A stretch of DNA of 64,000 nt from contig NZ_OY762614.1 in the NCBI RefSeq assembly GCF_963666145.1, positions 3,028,501-3,092,500 on the forward strand. The letters run 5' to 3'. Below the pieces are notes generated by a model, which ran no database searches, was not told the origin of the DNA, and was given only the letters and a program-made list of their open reading frames with translations. This document shows positions 43,347 to 52,448 of this stretch, piece after piece; positions within the stretch are counted from its first letter, which is position 1, and each line of letters starts with the position of its first letter. The DNA comes from an uncultured Desulfobacter sp. Its GTDB lineage: Bacteria > Desulfobacterota > Desulfobacteria > Desulfobacterales > Desulfobacteraceae. The position numbers were made by a program, and so were the translations under genes.

Positions 43347-44843
43347 TTAATCTCCTTCTTTTTTTCGGTCGGTGAGTATACTGCTGTTCTTTGTTTTTTT
43401 AAAGGGGATAAGAATGGTGAATCGGCTGCCCTCGCCCGGCTGGGATTCCACCTCCACCCGGCCACCGTGGTATTTGATGACCCGGTGGGCGATAAACAAC
43501 CCCAGGCCGGTGCCCTGGGAGCCCTTTGAGCTGAAAAAGAGGGTGAACATTTTATTTTTAGTCGCTGCATCCATGCCGATGCCGTTGTCACTGACGGTAA
43601 AACAGATTCCCTTTTCCGCAATTCTTTCCACGGTAAACCCGACCCTGTGGTCCTGCTTAGACCGGTCAAACAGGCAGGCATCCACGGCATTCTCCAGGAA
43701 GTTGACCAGGGACGCTTCCATCCATTGGGCATCCACTTCAACCGGGCCTAATCCCGGGGAGATGGACACCGAAAACGTCACCCCATGCTTCAGGCTCAGA
43801 GGCGATACGGTGTTGACCACGTTGCGGGCCAGCGCCTCGGTATCTTTAGTTTCATACTGCAACTCCCGTGATTTGGCATAGTACAGGATCGCCAGAACCA
43901 TTTTTTTTATCTTGTCCGACATCTCCTTGACCTGGCCCGCGGCCATGACCATCCGCTTGCGGTCGTCCTGGGCAAGTCCCGCTTCAAGATGGTAAATACC
44001 GCCGTCAAGGGCGGTGAGCATGCCCTTGACTCCGTGGGACACGGAGCCGAGCATTAATCCCAAAGAGACCAGGTGGTCTTGGAGTTGGCGGATCTGGGTG
44101 ATGTTGGTGGACATCTCCATGACCTCGGCAATCTCCCCTTCGCTGTTTCGGATGGGGGCGGTCTGGGTCAGAACGTTGTACTGCTTGCCGTCTTTTGAGG
44201 TGACGATCTCTTCGGTGGTACGGGATTTGCCGTCCTTAAATGTCGCCTCCACGGGACACTGATGGCCCTGGGAGTCCCGCTGCTTATACAGCTCATGGCA
44301 GAATCCGCCCACGAAGCTGCCGAAATCTCTTTTGAACCGCCGGTTGGCAGCGGTGATTCTCAGGTTTTTGTCCTGGACTGAAATATAACAGGGCACCTCT
44401 TCAAACAATTGATTAAAGGCGTTACGGGCAAGGTGAAGGTCTTCCAGCCGGGCGGTATACCGGTCTATCCGGGTCAGCAAAGAGGCCTGGTACTCTGCCC
44501 GGCAAAGGGCAAGATCCAGTGCCGTGGCGCAGACCGGTATCTCAATATACTGGATGGCGGCAATTTTAAAAATAGCCATGGCCCCTTCCAGATCCTCTTT
44601 GGGGGCCATGACAATAATTTGGACGAGGGGGTGGGTCGTTTTGAACCCAAGAACATGGGATGCTGTTTCAGGGCTGGTGCCGGGATGGACAATGATGATG
44701 CCCCAGCCCTGGTTATCCAGAGAAAGAACGGTCTCTTCATTGCATCCGGCGATCAGGACCTCATATCCCTGCCTGCCGATATACATCTGGAGTGCCTGGG
44801 CATGTTCCTTATCCCTATCAATGAGTAAGACCTGTTTCGTCAT
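43347..44843 (-). CDS. Histidine kinase with degenerate receiver and PAS domain
   Basis: A 498-residue kinase. The N-terminal receiver-like domain (1-120) keeps LLIDRDKEHA but has IIIVHPGTSP where the phospho-Asp should be, so it is probably a pseudo-receiver. A PAS domain follows (about 140-255, CYISVQDKNLRITAANRRFKR). The phospho-His box is LGSVSHGVKGMLTALDGG (about 268), and the ATPase domain has SDNGIGMD and GTGLGLFIA. It lies 13 bases after the rrf1-like gene and should form a two-component system with it in hmc control. Confidence 0.9.
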   Translation of the reverse strand: MTKQVLLIDRDKEHAQALQMYIGRQGYEVLIAGCNEETVLSLDNQGWGIIIVHPGTSPETASHVLGFKTTHPLVQIIVMAPKEDLEGAMAIFKIAAIQYIEIPVCATALDLALCRAEYQASLLTRIDRYTARLEDLHLARNAFNQLFEEVPCYISVQDKNLRITAANRRFKRDFGSFVGGFCHELYKQRDSQGHQCPVEATFKDGKSRTTEEIVTSKDGKQYNVLTQTAPIRNSEGEIAEVMEMSTNITQIRQLQDHLVSLGLMLGSVSHGVKGMLTALDGGIYHLEAGLAQDDRKRMVMAAGQVKEMSDKIKKMVLAILYYAKSRELQYETKDTEALARNVVNTVSPLSLKHGVTFSVSISPGLGPVEVDAQWMEASLVNFLENAVDACLFDRSKQDHRVGFTVERIAEKGICFTVSDNGIGMDAATKNKMFTLFFSSKGSQGTGLGLFIAHRVIKYHGGRVEVESQPGEGSRFTILIPFKKTKNSSILTDRKKEGD

Positions 44844-44856
44844 TTTCTCTCCTGCA

Positions 44857-45213
44857 TTAGGCCATTAACGCTTCCTTTACGGTGCTGAGCAGCTCTTCCC
44901 GGTCAAATGGCTTTGGAATCTGGGCCACTGCCTTGACCACGGCGTATTTATGCCCGGTGAGACCGGAAATCACGATCACCGGGATGTCTTTCAGCTCTTT
45001 ATCTTGGGTCAGGTGGCGGTAGAACCTGGGTCCCCACTCCCCGGGCATTTCAATATCCAACGTGATCAGATCGGGATGTTCGGCTCTGGCTTGTTCCAGC
45101 CCCTCCCGGGCGTCTCCGGCCACGCAGACTTCATATCCGTTATCTGTGAACAGGGCCGCCAGATAGTCTCTAACATTTAAATCATCGTCAATCACCAGAA
45201 TTTTCTTTTTCAT
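44857..45213 (-). CDS. rrf1: Rrf1-like single-domain response regulator
   Basis: A 118-residue stand-alone receiver: KILVIDDDLNVRDYLAALF at the start, the phospho-Asp in LITLDIEMPGEWG (about 53), and the conserved Thr/Ser and Lys in VIVISG and IPKPFDREEL. There is no output domain, so it acts by protein contact or phosphotransfer. The start at 45213 has AGAGGT upstream. The D. vulgaris hmc operon has rrf1 in the corresponding position, although here a Usp gene lies between hmcF and rrf1. Confidence 0.88.
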   Translation of the reverse strand: MKKKILVIDDDLNVRDYLAALFTDNGYEVCVAGDAREGLEQARAEHPDLITLDIEMPGEWGPRFYRHLTQDKELKDIPVIVISGLTGHKYAVVKAVAQIPKPFDREELLSTVKEALMA

Positions 45214-45236
45214 ATCAACCTCTTTGGCATTGGGGG

Positions 45237-46136
45237 TTATTTGTTGACACTGAGTACCGGACATCCGGCCCTGACAATCACCTGCTCCACATTGCTGCCC
45301 AGGTGGCTGTCTTCGGCCGGCAGGCGCCTGGAATGATGGGCCATAACAATGAGATCTGCGCGCTTGTCCCTGGCGTATTTGACAATTTCAATAAAGGGAA
45401 TGCCTTCCCATACGTCCATGGAGTAGTTTTTCAGCCCCTTAAGTTGGGATTCGTAACGCGCCTGGATCATGCGCAAAGATTCCCTGCTTTTCTGCTCGAT
45501 TTCATCCTGATCCAGAAGTTTTCCGGATTGAATCCCGGAAATATCCAGGGCATGAAAGACGTGGAGCCCGCATCCCAGGTTTTTTGCCAGGGTCAGGGCA
45601 TATTCAAAGGCCTTGTCCGACGTCTTTGAAAAATCGGTTCCAAACAAAATATTTGACATGCCTCCCGAAAAAGAGGCCGCCGGTCGGGTGACGGCCATAA
45701 CAGGGCATGCAGCGGCCTTGGCTACTTTATGCAGGGTGGACCCGGCAGCACATTTTTTATAGACACTCTGGTCTTCATCCCCGGTGCTGCCCCCAAGCAG
45801 AATGAGATCGGGTTCAAGTGCCTTGGCTTGCCTTAAAATTTCACGGGCCGGCAGTCCCACAGCCACATCAATGCTGTATTCGGCTACATTTTCCAGATAT
45901 TTGGCATAATAGGCCTTGATCTCTTCGGTGACCCCGAAAAGATACTCATCATCCACATCCACCTTTTCCCGGGTTTTGACATCCACCACCACATGGCTGA
46001 AGCCCCGTGAGGGTACTCCCAGCACATGGAAAAGGTTGAGCTCTGCATTGTAGTTGCCGGCCAGGTTGAAGGCCACCCGGGCAGCATGGTCACTGGCCGG
46101 GGTGGCGGAGGTCGCGAGCAGAATTTTTTTAAACAT
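45237..46136 (-). CDS. Universal stress protein, tandem UspA domains, in the hmc locus
   Basis: A 299-residue protein of two UspA domains. The first begins FKKILLATSATPASDHAARVAFN and has LLGGSTGDEDQSV. The second (about 155-297) begins ILFGTDFSKTSDKAFEYALTL and ends MAHHSRRLPAEDSHLGSNVEQVI with PVLSVNK. Only the second shows a near-typical nucleotide-binding G-rich end. It follows hmcF by 36 bases and precedes rrf1 by 23, so it is part of the operon. A role in redox or energy-stress signalling linked to Hmc is inference. Confidence 0.92.
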   Translation of the reverse strand: MFKKILLATSATPASDHAARVAFNLAGNYNAELNLFHVLGVPSRGFSHVVVDVKTREKVDVDDEYLFGVTEEIKAYYAKYLENVAEYSIDVAVGLPAREILRQAKALEPDLILLGGSTGDEDQSVYKKCAAGSTLHKVAKAAACPVMAVTRPAASFSGGMSNILFGTDFSKTSDKAFEYALTLAKNLGCGLHVFHALDISGIQSGKLLDQDEIEQKSRESLRMIQARYESQLKGLKNYSMDVWEGIPFIEIVKYARDKRADLIVMAHHSRRLPAEDSHLGSNVEQVIVRAGCPVLSVNK

Positions 46137-46172
46137 AGGACCCTCTCATGATTATGGGTGTTTGGTCTTGGT

Positions 46173-47561
46173 CTACTCTTCGGGTTTTAAATGGTCCGGG
46201 ATGATCAGCATTTTGATCAACAGCGGTTTTAAAAAGGACCAGCGTATACCGATTTCATACTCTTCTTCAAGGTCACGGATGGCATCCCAGCAGTTGTGGC
46301 AGGGGGCAATGACCAGTTTGGCCCCGGTTGCAAGGATCTGATCCCGTTTTTTGATCAGCGCCACGTTACGCTCCTTGCGGAATTTGCCGATACCGTTAAA
46401 CCCGCCGCCGCCGCCGCAGCAGTAGTTATGCTCTTTATTGGGCGCCATTTCTATAAAATAACCGGGCGCCACAATATGGGATATAATGTCCCGTGTGGCC
46501 TTTTTCAGACCGTGGTTCCGGACATAGTTGCATGAATCCTGCAACGTTACCGGTTCCTTGATCCGCTTTTCCGGATCGATCTTGAGTTTGCCGGTATTCA
46601 GGGCTTCGGCCAGCCACTCCACATAGTGGATGGACGGTGCCGGGGGCTGCCCGTCCTTTCTGCCCGCCCAATAGGGGCCCTCAATGACCGAGGCCCTGTG
46701 GGCATGGCCGCATTCGGTGCCCACCATCCGTTTGGGTTTCAGCCGCTCCATAGCCTCGTATATCGTGTCCACCTGCATTTTGCACGCGGCCCAGTCCCCG
46801 GCAAACATGGCCAGACTGGTCTGCTCCCATCCCTTGGAGGGCACGGTCCAGTTTTCACCGGCTATGTGGAATAAAATGGCGGCCTCGGCCAGGTCTTCGG
46901 GGTAATGCTTGACCTCACGGGCGTTCACCGTATACATGATGTCGGCATTTTCCACATCCACGGGAACGGTCAGTCCGGGATAGTCATCCTCGTACTCCTC
47001 CACCATCCATTCAAAGGTGTCAACAAAATCTTCGTTGCTCACATCCATCTGGGCCCGGTACGCCCGATGCATTCCGGCCCCGATCTTCAGCTCCCAGGGT
47101 ACAAACCCCTGCTGGTACAACAGTCCGCGAAGATAGCTGAACATGACACCGGTGTCAATGCCGTGGGGGCAGTACATGCCGCAGCGGTTGCAGCAGGTGC
47201 ACTGGGACCAGGCGATCCTCATGGCCCGGCGCATAAAGGCGTTGTTCACCTTTCCCTTGCGCTTGATCATTTCTCCCAGGGTGGACTGGATTTTATAGGC
47301 CGGTACCTGTTCAGGTACCCTGCCGTTGACTTCATAGAGGAAGCAGGAATCGGCGCACATCCCGCAGTGGGCACAGATTTCCAGCCAGGTACGGGTCCTG
47401 GATTTACAGGTGTTCTGGATGGTTTTCCATAGCAGGTCCGAGTCCACATCCAGGGCTTCCATCTCCTGGTAATATTTGTTGCCCGAGGTGTCCGACAGAA
47501 GCTTGTTCACTTCTTCCGGGGTGTTGATGGGCTGTTTGTTGCAATATATTCCTTCTGGCAT
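46173..47561 (-). CDS. hmcF: HmcF, cytoplasmic Fe-S subunit (HdrD-like)
   Basis: A 462-residue cytoplasmic iron-sulfur protein of the heterodisulfide-reductase D type. Two 4Fe-4S motifs lie in the first third: CAHCGMCADSC (about 42) and CTCCNRCGMYCPHG (about 97). Two Cys-rich CCG-type regions follow, including DSCNYVRNHG and NYCCGGGGGFNGIGKF (about 375), which bind a noncubane cluster in HdrB. It should receive or donate electrons on the cytoplasmic side of the Hmc complex. The start has AAAGGAG upstream; hmcE lies 44 bases before. Confidence 0.95.
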   Translation of the reverse strand: MPEGIYCNKQPINTPEEVNKLLSDTSGNKYYQEMEALDVDSDLLWKTIQNTCKSRTRTWLEICAHCGMCADSCFLYEVNGRVPEQVPAYKIQSTLGEMIKRKGKVNNAFMRRAMRIAWSQCTCCNRCGMYCPHGIDTGVMFSYLRGLLYQQGFVPWELKIGAGMHRAYRAQMDVSNEDFVDTFEWMVEEYEDDYPGLTVPVDVENADIMYTVNAREVKHYPEDLAEAAILFHIAGENWTVPSKGWEQTSLAMFAGDWAACKMQVDTIYEAMERLKPKRMVGTECGHAHRASVIEGPYWAGRKDGQPPAPSIHYVEWLAEALNTGKLKIDPEKRIKEPVTLQDSCNYVRNHGLKKATRDIISHIVAPGYFIEMAPNKEHNYCCGGGGGFNGIGKFRKERNVALIKKRDQILATGAKLVIAPCHNCWDAIRDLEEEYEIGIRWSFLKPLLIKMLIIPDHLKPEE

Positions 47562-47605
47562 GCTTGTGTTCTCCTTTAATGGTTCCGGATTGTCCTTGAT
47601 TGGGA

Positions 47606-48292
47606 CTACCAGGCCATTTTTGTTCCTTTCATTCCGCCGCGCTTAATACCGAAATCCATACCCAGCTGAGCCCGTGATGCAAAAAAGAGGAAGACATGGG
47701 AAAGCTTGGTAAAGGGGATGGCAAAAAGTACGATCTCCCCGCACAGGATGTGCATATTGAGCCAGAATCCGTAATCCCCCACCTGGTAACGGGCCAGAAG
47801 GCCTGTAACAAAGGGAACCATGGAAATCAGCAGGATAAAGATGTCGTTCCAGGTGGTCAGGATTCTAACCTCGGGCAGGACCAGACGCCGGATCAAAAGA
47901 AAGGTGCCGGCCACAACGGCGGTCCAGGACAAAAAGTCTCCCAGGGCAGCGTTCAGGGTAAACAGGGTAAACAGGTGAAACCCCACTTTGGATTCCATGA
48001 ACAGGGCATGGCCGGTGAGAAATAACGGGATCAGCACTGCGCCCAGATGAAAGCCAAAAAAAACAAGGGTAATCAGGGGCTGGGCCTGCCAGCCGCGTGT
48101 GCCATAGGGGATAAGCCATTTGTAAATGGACCGGATTGCCCCTTTAAGCCCGGCTTTGGGATAGGTTGTATAGGCCACACGGTCGAGCTGCCAGCTTAAG
48201 CCCTTGAAATAGAGCACAAAGCGGATGAGCGAGCCGCCGACGCAGACGGTTAGAGCGATCCAGAATAAAGGACCGGTTAAAAAATCATGCAT
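47606..48292 (-). CDS. hmcE: HmcE, membrane cytochrome b-like subunit
   Basis: A 228-residue integral membrane protein with five helices of the NarI/DsrM cytochrome b type. His residues suited to haem b ligation occur in helices (VLIPLFLTGHALFMES near residue 88, HILCGEIVLFAIPFTKLSHVFLFF near 190). In the Hmc complex it passes electrons across the membrane to HmcF. The start at 48292 has AAAGGAATG upstream, and the gene is 16 bases after the tiny hmcD. Confidence 0.93.
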   Translation of the reverse strand: MHDFLTGPLFWIALTVCVGGSLIRFVLYFKGLSWQLDRVAYTTYPKAGLKGAIRSIYKWLIPYGTRGWQAQPLITLVFFGFHLGAVLIPLFLTGHALFMESKVGFHLFTLFTLNAALGDFLSWTAVVAGTFLLIRRLVLPEVRILTTWNDIFILLISMVPFVTGLLARYQVGDYGFWLNMHILCGEIVLFAIPFTKLSHVFLFFASRAQLGMDFGIKRGGMKGTKMAW

Positions 48293-48308
48293 GGGTCATT
48301 CCTTTCGT

Positions 48309-48434
48309 CTAATCGTCTTCTCTGTCTGTAAGAAACCCCCAGTACATGGGCGCGAACACCAGGATTGCGCCCATGACCAGGTAGGTGATTCCTTTGCAGT
48401 GAACATAAAATTCTTGTAAACTATAAAATTCCAC
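48309..48434 (-). CDS. hmcD: HmcD, 41-residue membrane peptide (GTG start)
   Basis: A very short gene in the gap between hmcC and hmcE. The GTG at 48434 is preceded by AAGGAGAG. It encodes 41 residues with a short amphipathic N-terminus (EFYSLQEFYVHCKG), one membrane helix (about residues 16-34, ITYLVMGAILVFAPMYWGF) and a charged end, TDREDD. Position and size match HmcD of D. vulgaris, a small membrane subunit of unknown detail. It is easily missed because of its length and start codon. Confidence 0.85.
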   Translation of the reverse strand: MEFYSLQEFYVHCKGITYLVMGAILVFAPMYWGFLTDREDD

Positions 48435-48465
48435 AATATCTCTCCTTGGGAGTACCTAAATCTAA

Positions 48466-49665
48466 TTAATGGGCCTTGTAATCCGGGTGTTCATGGAGAA
48501 TGGGCATCCGGGTGCAGATAAACCGGTAGATGACAACGCCTAGGGTAACGATAAAGACCGAAGTGGCGATCTCCATCAGGCTGGGAAAATACCGCTGGTC
48601 CGCCGGCAGATGGTAATTAAACGCAATCATTGACACGTTGAAGCGGTTCAGAACAATGCCCAGAACGCTCCAGATGGCAGCGGCCCTGGCAAATTTCAGA
48701 TTCTTTTCCCTGTAGGCTGCGGCATAAAGCAGGGCCGGGCAGAGCACAAATCCGATGAGCTCAACCAGGAACCAAACTCCCCAGCCGGTGGTCAGGTAAT
48801 GCCAGTTGTTGTCGATGGCAAGCCCCACAACCTTGATGCCGATGTACCCCATCATCACAAAGGACGCGGCCTTGGAAAATCCCAGGACCACCCCGTCACT
48901 TTCGTCCAGGTGGGTCTGGTCCATCTTGTGATGCAGGTATTTATGGGCAAGGCTGCCCTCAAAGATCACCATGGACATACCGGCGAACATGGAAGAGATA
49001 AAAAAGTAAACCGGCAGATAGGTCGAGTACCACAGGGGATGCAGCTTGGACGGGGCGATCATGAATAGGGCGCCAAGAGAACTCTGGTGGAGGGTGGACA
49101 GGACCACGCCCAAAATGGTCAGCGCGATGGTCAGGCGAACCACAATGTTCCGGGCCCGCTTGAACCCCAGCCATTCCAGTGCTGCGGGGCTGTATTCGGT
49201 AAACAGGACGCTGAGATACAAAAACACGCACAGGCCCACTTCAAAGAGCAGGGATGAAGTGCCCTGGGAGTAAAACACCGGGTAGGTCAGACGCCAGGGC
49301 CGGCCCACGTCGTAATGCAGGGCAAACACAACCAGGGCATACCCCAGAAATGCCGTTAAAATGGCCGGGCGTACCGCGGAATGAAACCGTTTGAGCCCGA
49401 AAATATAGCAGGTGGCCGAGGTTACATAGCCTCCTGCGGCCAGGGCCACCCCGCAGAGCAGGTCAAATCCGATCCAGATGCCCCAGGGGTTATTGTTATC
49501 CAGGTTGGTGACGGTTTCAAACCCCATGGTGAACCGCAAAACGGTCAGGATTGCGCCAATGATCAGGATGATGCCGGCAACGATGTTAAAGGGGGTAAAC
49601 CACCCCTGATCCGGCTCCTGCTTTTCAAATACTTTGTCTGTTATTTTGGCAATAATTTCTTTCAT
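48466..49665 (-). CDS. hmcC: HmcC, NrfD-like quinone-interacting membrane subunit
   Basis: A 399-residue polytopic membrane protein of the NrfD/PsrC family with about ten helices. The family region NNPWGIWIGFDLLCGVALAAGGYV (about 50-75) and RPWRLTYPVFYSQGTSSLLFEVG (about 115) are visible. It anchors the periplasmic ferredoxin HmcB and may interact with menaquinone. The start at 49665 lies 8 bases past the hmcB stop; an in-frame upstream ATG would overlap hmcB. Confidence 0.94.
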   Translation of the reverse strand: MKEIIAKITDKVFEKQEPDQGWFTPFNIVAGIILIIGAILTVLRFTMGFETVTNLDNNNPWGIWIGFDLLCGVALAAGGYVTSATCYIFGLKRFHSAVRPAILTAFLGYALVVFALHYDVGRPWRLTYPVFYSQGTSSLLFEVGLCVFLYLSVLFTEYSPAALEWLGFKRARNIVVRLTIALTILGVVLSTLHQSSLGALFMIAPSKLHPLWYSTYLPVYFFISSMFAGMSMVIFEGSLAHKYLHHKMDQTHLDESDGVVLGFSKAASFVMMGYIGIKVVGLAIDNNWHYLTTGWGVWFLVELIGFVLCPALLYAAAYREKNLKFARAAAIWSVLGIVLNRFNVSMIAFNYHLPADQRYFPSLMEIATSVFIVTLGVVIYRFICTRMPILHEHPDYKAH

Positions 49666-49672
49666 TTTCTGC

Positions 49673-50839
49673 CTATTCCTTGTCTTCACCGTTGTCAGGT
49701 GCCGGAACATCCTCCGGGGCGTCCGCGTCGGCTTCCGGGGCTTGAACGGATGCGCCCGAAGATTTCAGGGCGTCCAGCTCCTGCGCCAGGGCCTCTTTTT
49801 CCTTGGCAGCCTCGTCCAGGGCTTTTTTCACTTCAAAGTTGATGGCCGCAGTTTTTTCCTGGGTCATCTTTTCCCTCTGGGCTTCAAGCTGGGCTGCCAG
49901 ATCTGTGGCTGCGGCTTTCCGGGCCTCTTTAAGTGCTGCGGCCTTTTCCTGGCCCGCGATTTTTTCCTTGCGCTTTGAAATGGCGTAAACCCCGGTGAGC
50001 AGCACCGGCCACAATCCTACCACCATGGGGACGGTGGACAGGGGGCCGGAGGTCAGTTCCGGAGCCGATTTGGTGCCCAGATCCTCTCTCATGCCGATGT
50101 CGCTGAACGACGCGCCTGATATATAGAGCCAGGAGGTGCCGCCCATTTCGTGCTCACCGTAGATATGGTCGATGTAGTTGTCCGGATGGGCCGCGATGCG
50201 CTGGCGGGCGATCTTGATCAGCTCGTCCCTTTTGCCGTAGACCAATGCTTCCCTGGGACAGATTTCTACACATCCGGGCAGCTGGCCTGCCTCTATCCGG
50301 GGGGCGCACATGGTGCACTTGGTCACCTTGGGGGTCAGGACCTTGTCATATTCGTAAGCCGGTACCTCAAAGGGGCAGGCCACCATGCAATAGCGGCAGC
50401 CCACGCAAAGGGAGGCGTCATATACCACCGCTCCCTTGGGCGTCTTTTTAAATGCTTTGACAAAACAGGCAGATGCGCATGCTGGTTCCATGCAGTGGTT
50501 GCACTGTTTTTTTGCAAATACCGGGGACGCGCTCTGGATTTTTTCATTATCGAACCGGTTGACTACCGTATACACATAGGCGTCGGTTCTTCTCTTTTCT
50601 TCCAGAACGGACAGGTCGTCAAAAGAGACGTCCGGTGCCGGCAGATCATTGACCTTGTTACAAGCCTGCTCACACTTCCGGCATCCAATGCACCGGGTGG
50701 TGTCATGGAGTACGCCGTGGGTGTCCGGATGTCCCTTAAAGGTCTTGTTTGCAGCATGGGCTTTGGAGAGAGACGCCGAAGCAGATGCCCCGACTGCCGC
50801 CCCTATGGTGCCCAAAAACTGTCTACGAGATATAGCCAT
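49673..50839 (-). CDS. hmcB: HmcB, periplasmic 4Fe-4S ferredoxin subunit
   Basis: A 388-residue Tat-exported iron-sulfur protein. The twin-arginine signal is SRRQFLGTIGAAVGAS (residues 4-19). Four ferredoxin-type clusters are indicated by CIGCRKCEQAC, CNHCMEPACASAC, CVGCRYCMVACP and CTMCAPRIEAGQLPGCVEICP (about 52-200). One membrane helix follows (VPMVVGLWPVLLTGVYAI, about 270). The tail of about 100 residues is an Ala/Lys/Glu coiled coil ending in an acidic Pro/Asp/Glu stretch, which should lie in the cytoplasm. It passes electrons from HmcA to the membrane subunits. Confidence 0.94.
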   Translation of the reverse strand: MAISRRQFLGTIGAAVGASASASLSKAHAANKTFKGHPDTHGVLHDTTRCIGCRKCEQACNKVNDLPAPDVSFDDLSVLEEKRRTDAYVYTVVNRFDNEKIQSASPVFAKKQCNHCMEPACASACFVKAFKKTPKGAVVYDASLCVGCRYCMVACPFEVPAYEYDKVLTPKVTKCTMCAPRIEAGQLPGCVEICPREALVYGKRDELIKIARQRIAAHPDNYIDHIYGEHEMGGTSWLYISGASFSDIGMREDLGTKSAPELTSGPLSTVPMVVGLWPVLLTGVYAISKRKEKIAGQEKAAALKEARKAAATDLAAQLEAQREKMTQEKTAAINFEVKKALDEAAKEKEALAQELDALKSSGASVQAPEADADAPEDVPAPDNGEDKE

Positions 50840-50864
50840 AATTAACCCTTTTCCTTGAGATATC

Positions 50865-52448
50865 CTAATTTTTTAATTGATGACATTTGACGCAGTCTGT
50901 GGCCTGAACCGAGGTCACCTTCATGTCCTGGTGACAGGTGATGCACTGCCCGTGGAATGCGCCCTTCAGCCCCGGTCTGCCGTCCGGCCCGGGGCCGTTT
51001 TTGCTGTGGCAGGAGGCACACTTGGGCGGTTCAAGGGATTTGGGGCTGTTGTGATGGCACCCCATGCACAGTCCGGCCTGATCCCTATGAAATGTTCTGG
51101 CCAGCGGGCTCTTGTCTGCTCTTTCCATGATGGCGCGGACCACTTTACCGTGGGGAAATTCACTGGCCTTGTATTCATTGGCCAGGTCGTCAATCACAAC
51201 GGTTTCAGGGATCTTGTCCGCCGGCACCTTGGTATAGGTCGCTTTGCGTTCGGCCACTTCATCTTTGGCCAGCTGTTGCGGATCGGATTCCGCTGCTAAT
51301 TTGCTCGTTTCCACACTATGGCAGGCCTTGCAGGACTCAGGATCCTTTTGGACCGAGACCGGCATCTGGGCATGGCATCCGGCACAATCGGCCGATACCG
51401 TAGTGATATTTTGGTGGCATCCCACGCAGGACTGCTTGCTGGTGGTTGTGTGCATGGCCTGGGCCAGATTGATAAACCCGCCTTTTTGGTTTCCGCCGTC
51501 CGGGGTATGGCAGGCACTGCACTTTTCAAGGGATTCATGGTGGCAGGACTTGCAGCTGATATCCAGTGCTTCATGGGCCTTATGGTCAAAGGCCACCGCC
51601 GGCATCATGGTCTCTTTGCTCTTTTTGCCAGGCTCCCAGGGGGTGAGAAGTGCGACATCCGGCTGGCCGCGCTTGAGCCGGGGAACGGTATCAAGCTTTT
51701 CCAGTTGAGCCTGCTCTTTTTCTCCGTGGCATCCGGCACAGTTTACAGGGCCTGCGACCTGGTTTTGGGCGAGCTTCTGCTCATGGCAAACCACGCATGA
51801 CTCATGGGACGCCTCACGAATGGCCTTGACTTGTTTACCGGCAAGTTCGGACGGGGTCTTCTTATGGCAGTATGCACAAGACCCTTCCTCCCCTTTTTTG
51901 TAAACAAGGGTCTTCTTATCCGGGTCAAACACATGATGGCAGGCACTGCAGTTCTGCTCGTCGCCTGCATCAACGGCTTTGATTTTGTCCGAATTGGCAT
52001 GGATGTAGTGAAGGGATTTATCAAATGCGATTTTTTTCTGCCCCGGTGCCACATCCGGTTTGCGCACATGGCAGACGCCGCATTGATCGGTCACAGGTCC
52101 TGTGGCCTTGTTTTCGCTCTTTTTCTCCTCATGGCAGGAGATGCACTCCATATGGTACATTTCCATGGAGGGTGTCTGGTCTGAATGCCCGAAGACAAAT
52201 GCGAGCCGGCCGTCTTTCTCCGTGTGGCAAACCTTGCAATTGTTCTCAAGTGCCGCGGTATGCAAATCATGGCGAAAAGCGACCTTGGCCATTTCTTGTT
52301 TGCTCAACTCCGGACCGAGCCCAATGGTGATAACATCCGGCTCGGTCTCTTTATCTGCGTTAACCATTGCGTATCCGACAAAGGGAGCCTGAATGGAAAA
52401 GGCAATCATCGCTGATATAAACAGCTGCAATGATTTACGTTTTAACAT
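50865..52448 (-). CDS. hmcA: HmcA, high-molecular-weight 16-haem cytochrome c
   Basis: A 527-residue exported cytochrome with exactly 16 CxxCH haem-binding motifs, the number in D. vulgaris HmcA. The first is CKVCH near residue 55 and the last CVKCH near the C-terminus. A signal peptide covers about residues 1-28. The class III cytochrome c3-like repeats are spaced along the chain with additional His residues as distal ligands. It exchanges electrons with periplasmic c3 cytochromes and hydrogenases and feeds HmcB. It is the first gene of the leftward hmc operon. Confidence 0.97.
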   Translation of the reverse strand: MLKRKSLQLFISAMIAFSIQAPFVGYAMVNADKETEPDVITIGLGPELSKQEMAKVAFRHDLHTAALENNCKVCHTEKDGRLAFVFGHSDQTPSMEMYHMECISCHEEKKSENKATGPVTDQCGVCHVRKPDVAPGQKKIAFDKSLHYIHANSDKIKAVDAGDEQNCSACHHVFDPDKKTLVYKKGEEGSCAYCHKKTPSELAGKQVKAIREASHESCVVCHEQKLAQNQVAGPVNCAGCHGEKEQAQLEKLDTVPRLKRGQPDVALLTPWEPGKKSKETMMPAVAFDHKAHEALDISCKSCHHESLEKCSACHTPDGGNQKGGFINLAQAMHTTTSKQSCVGCHQNITTVSADCAGCHAQMPVSVQKDPESCKACHSVETSKLAAESDPQQLAKDEVAERKATYTKVPADKIPETVVIDDLANEYKASEFPHGKVVRAIMERADKSPLARTFHRDQAGLCMGCHHNSPKSLEPPKCASCHSKNGPGPDGRPGLKGAFHGQCITCHQDMKVTSVQATDCVKCHQLKN

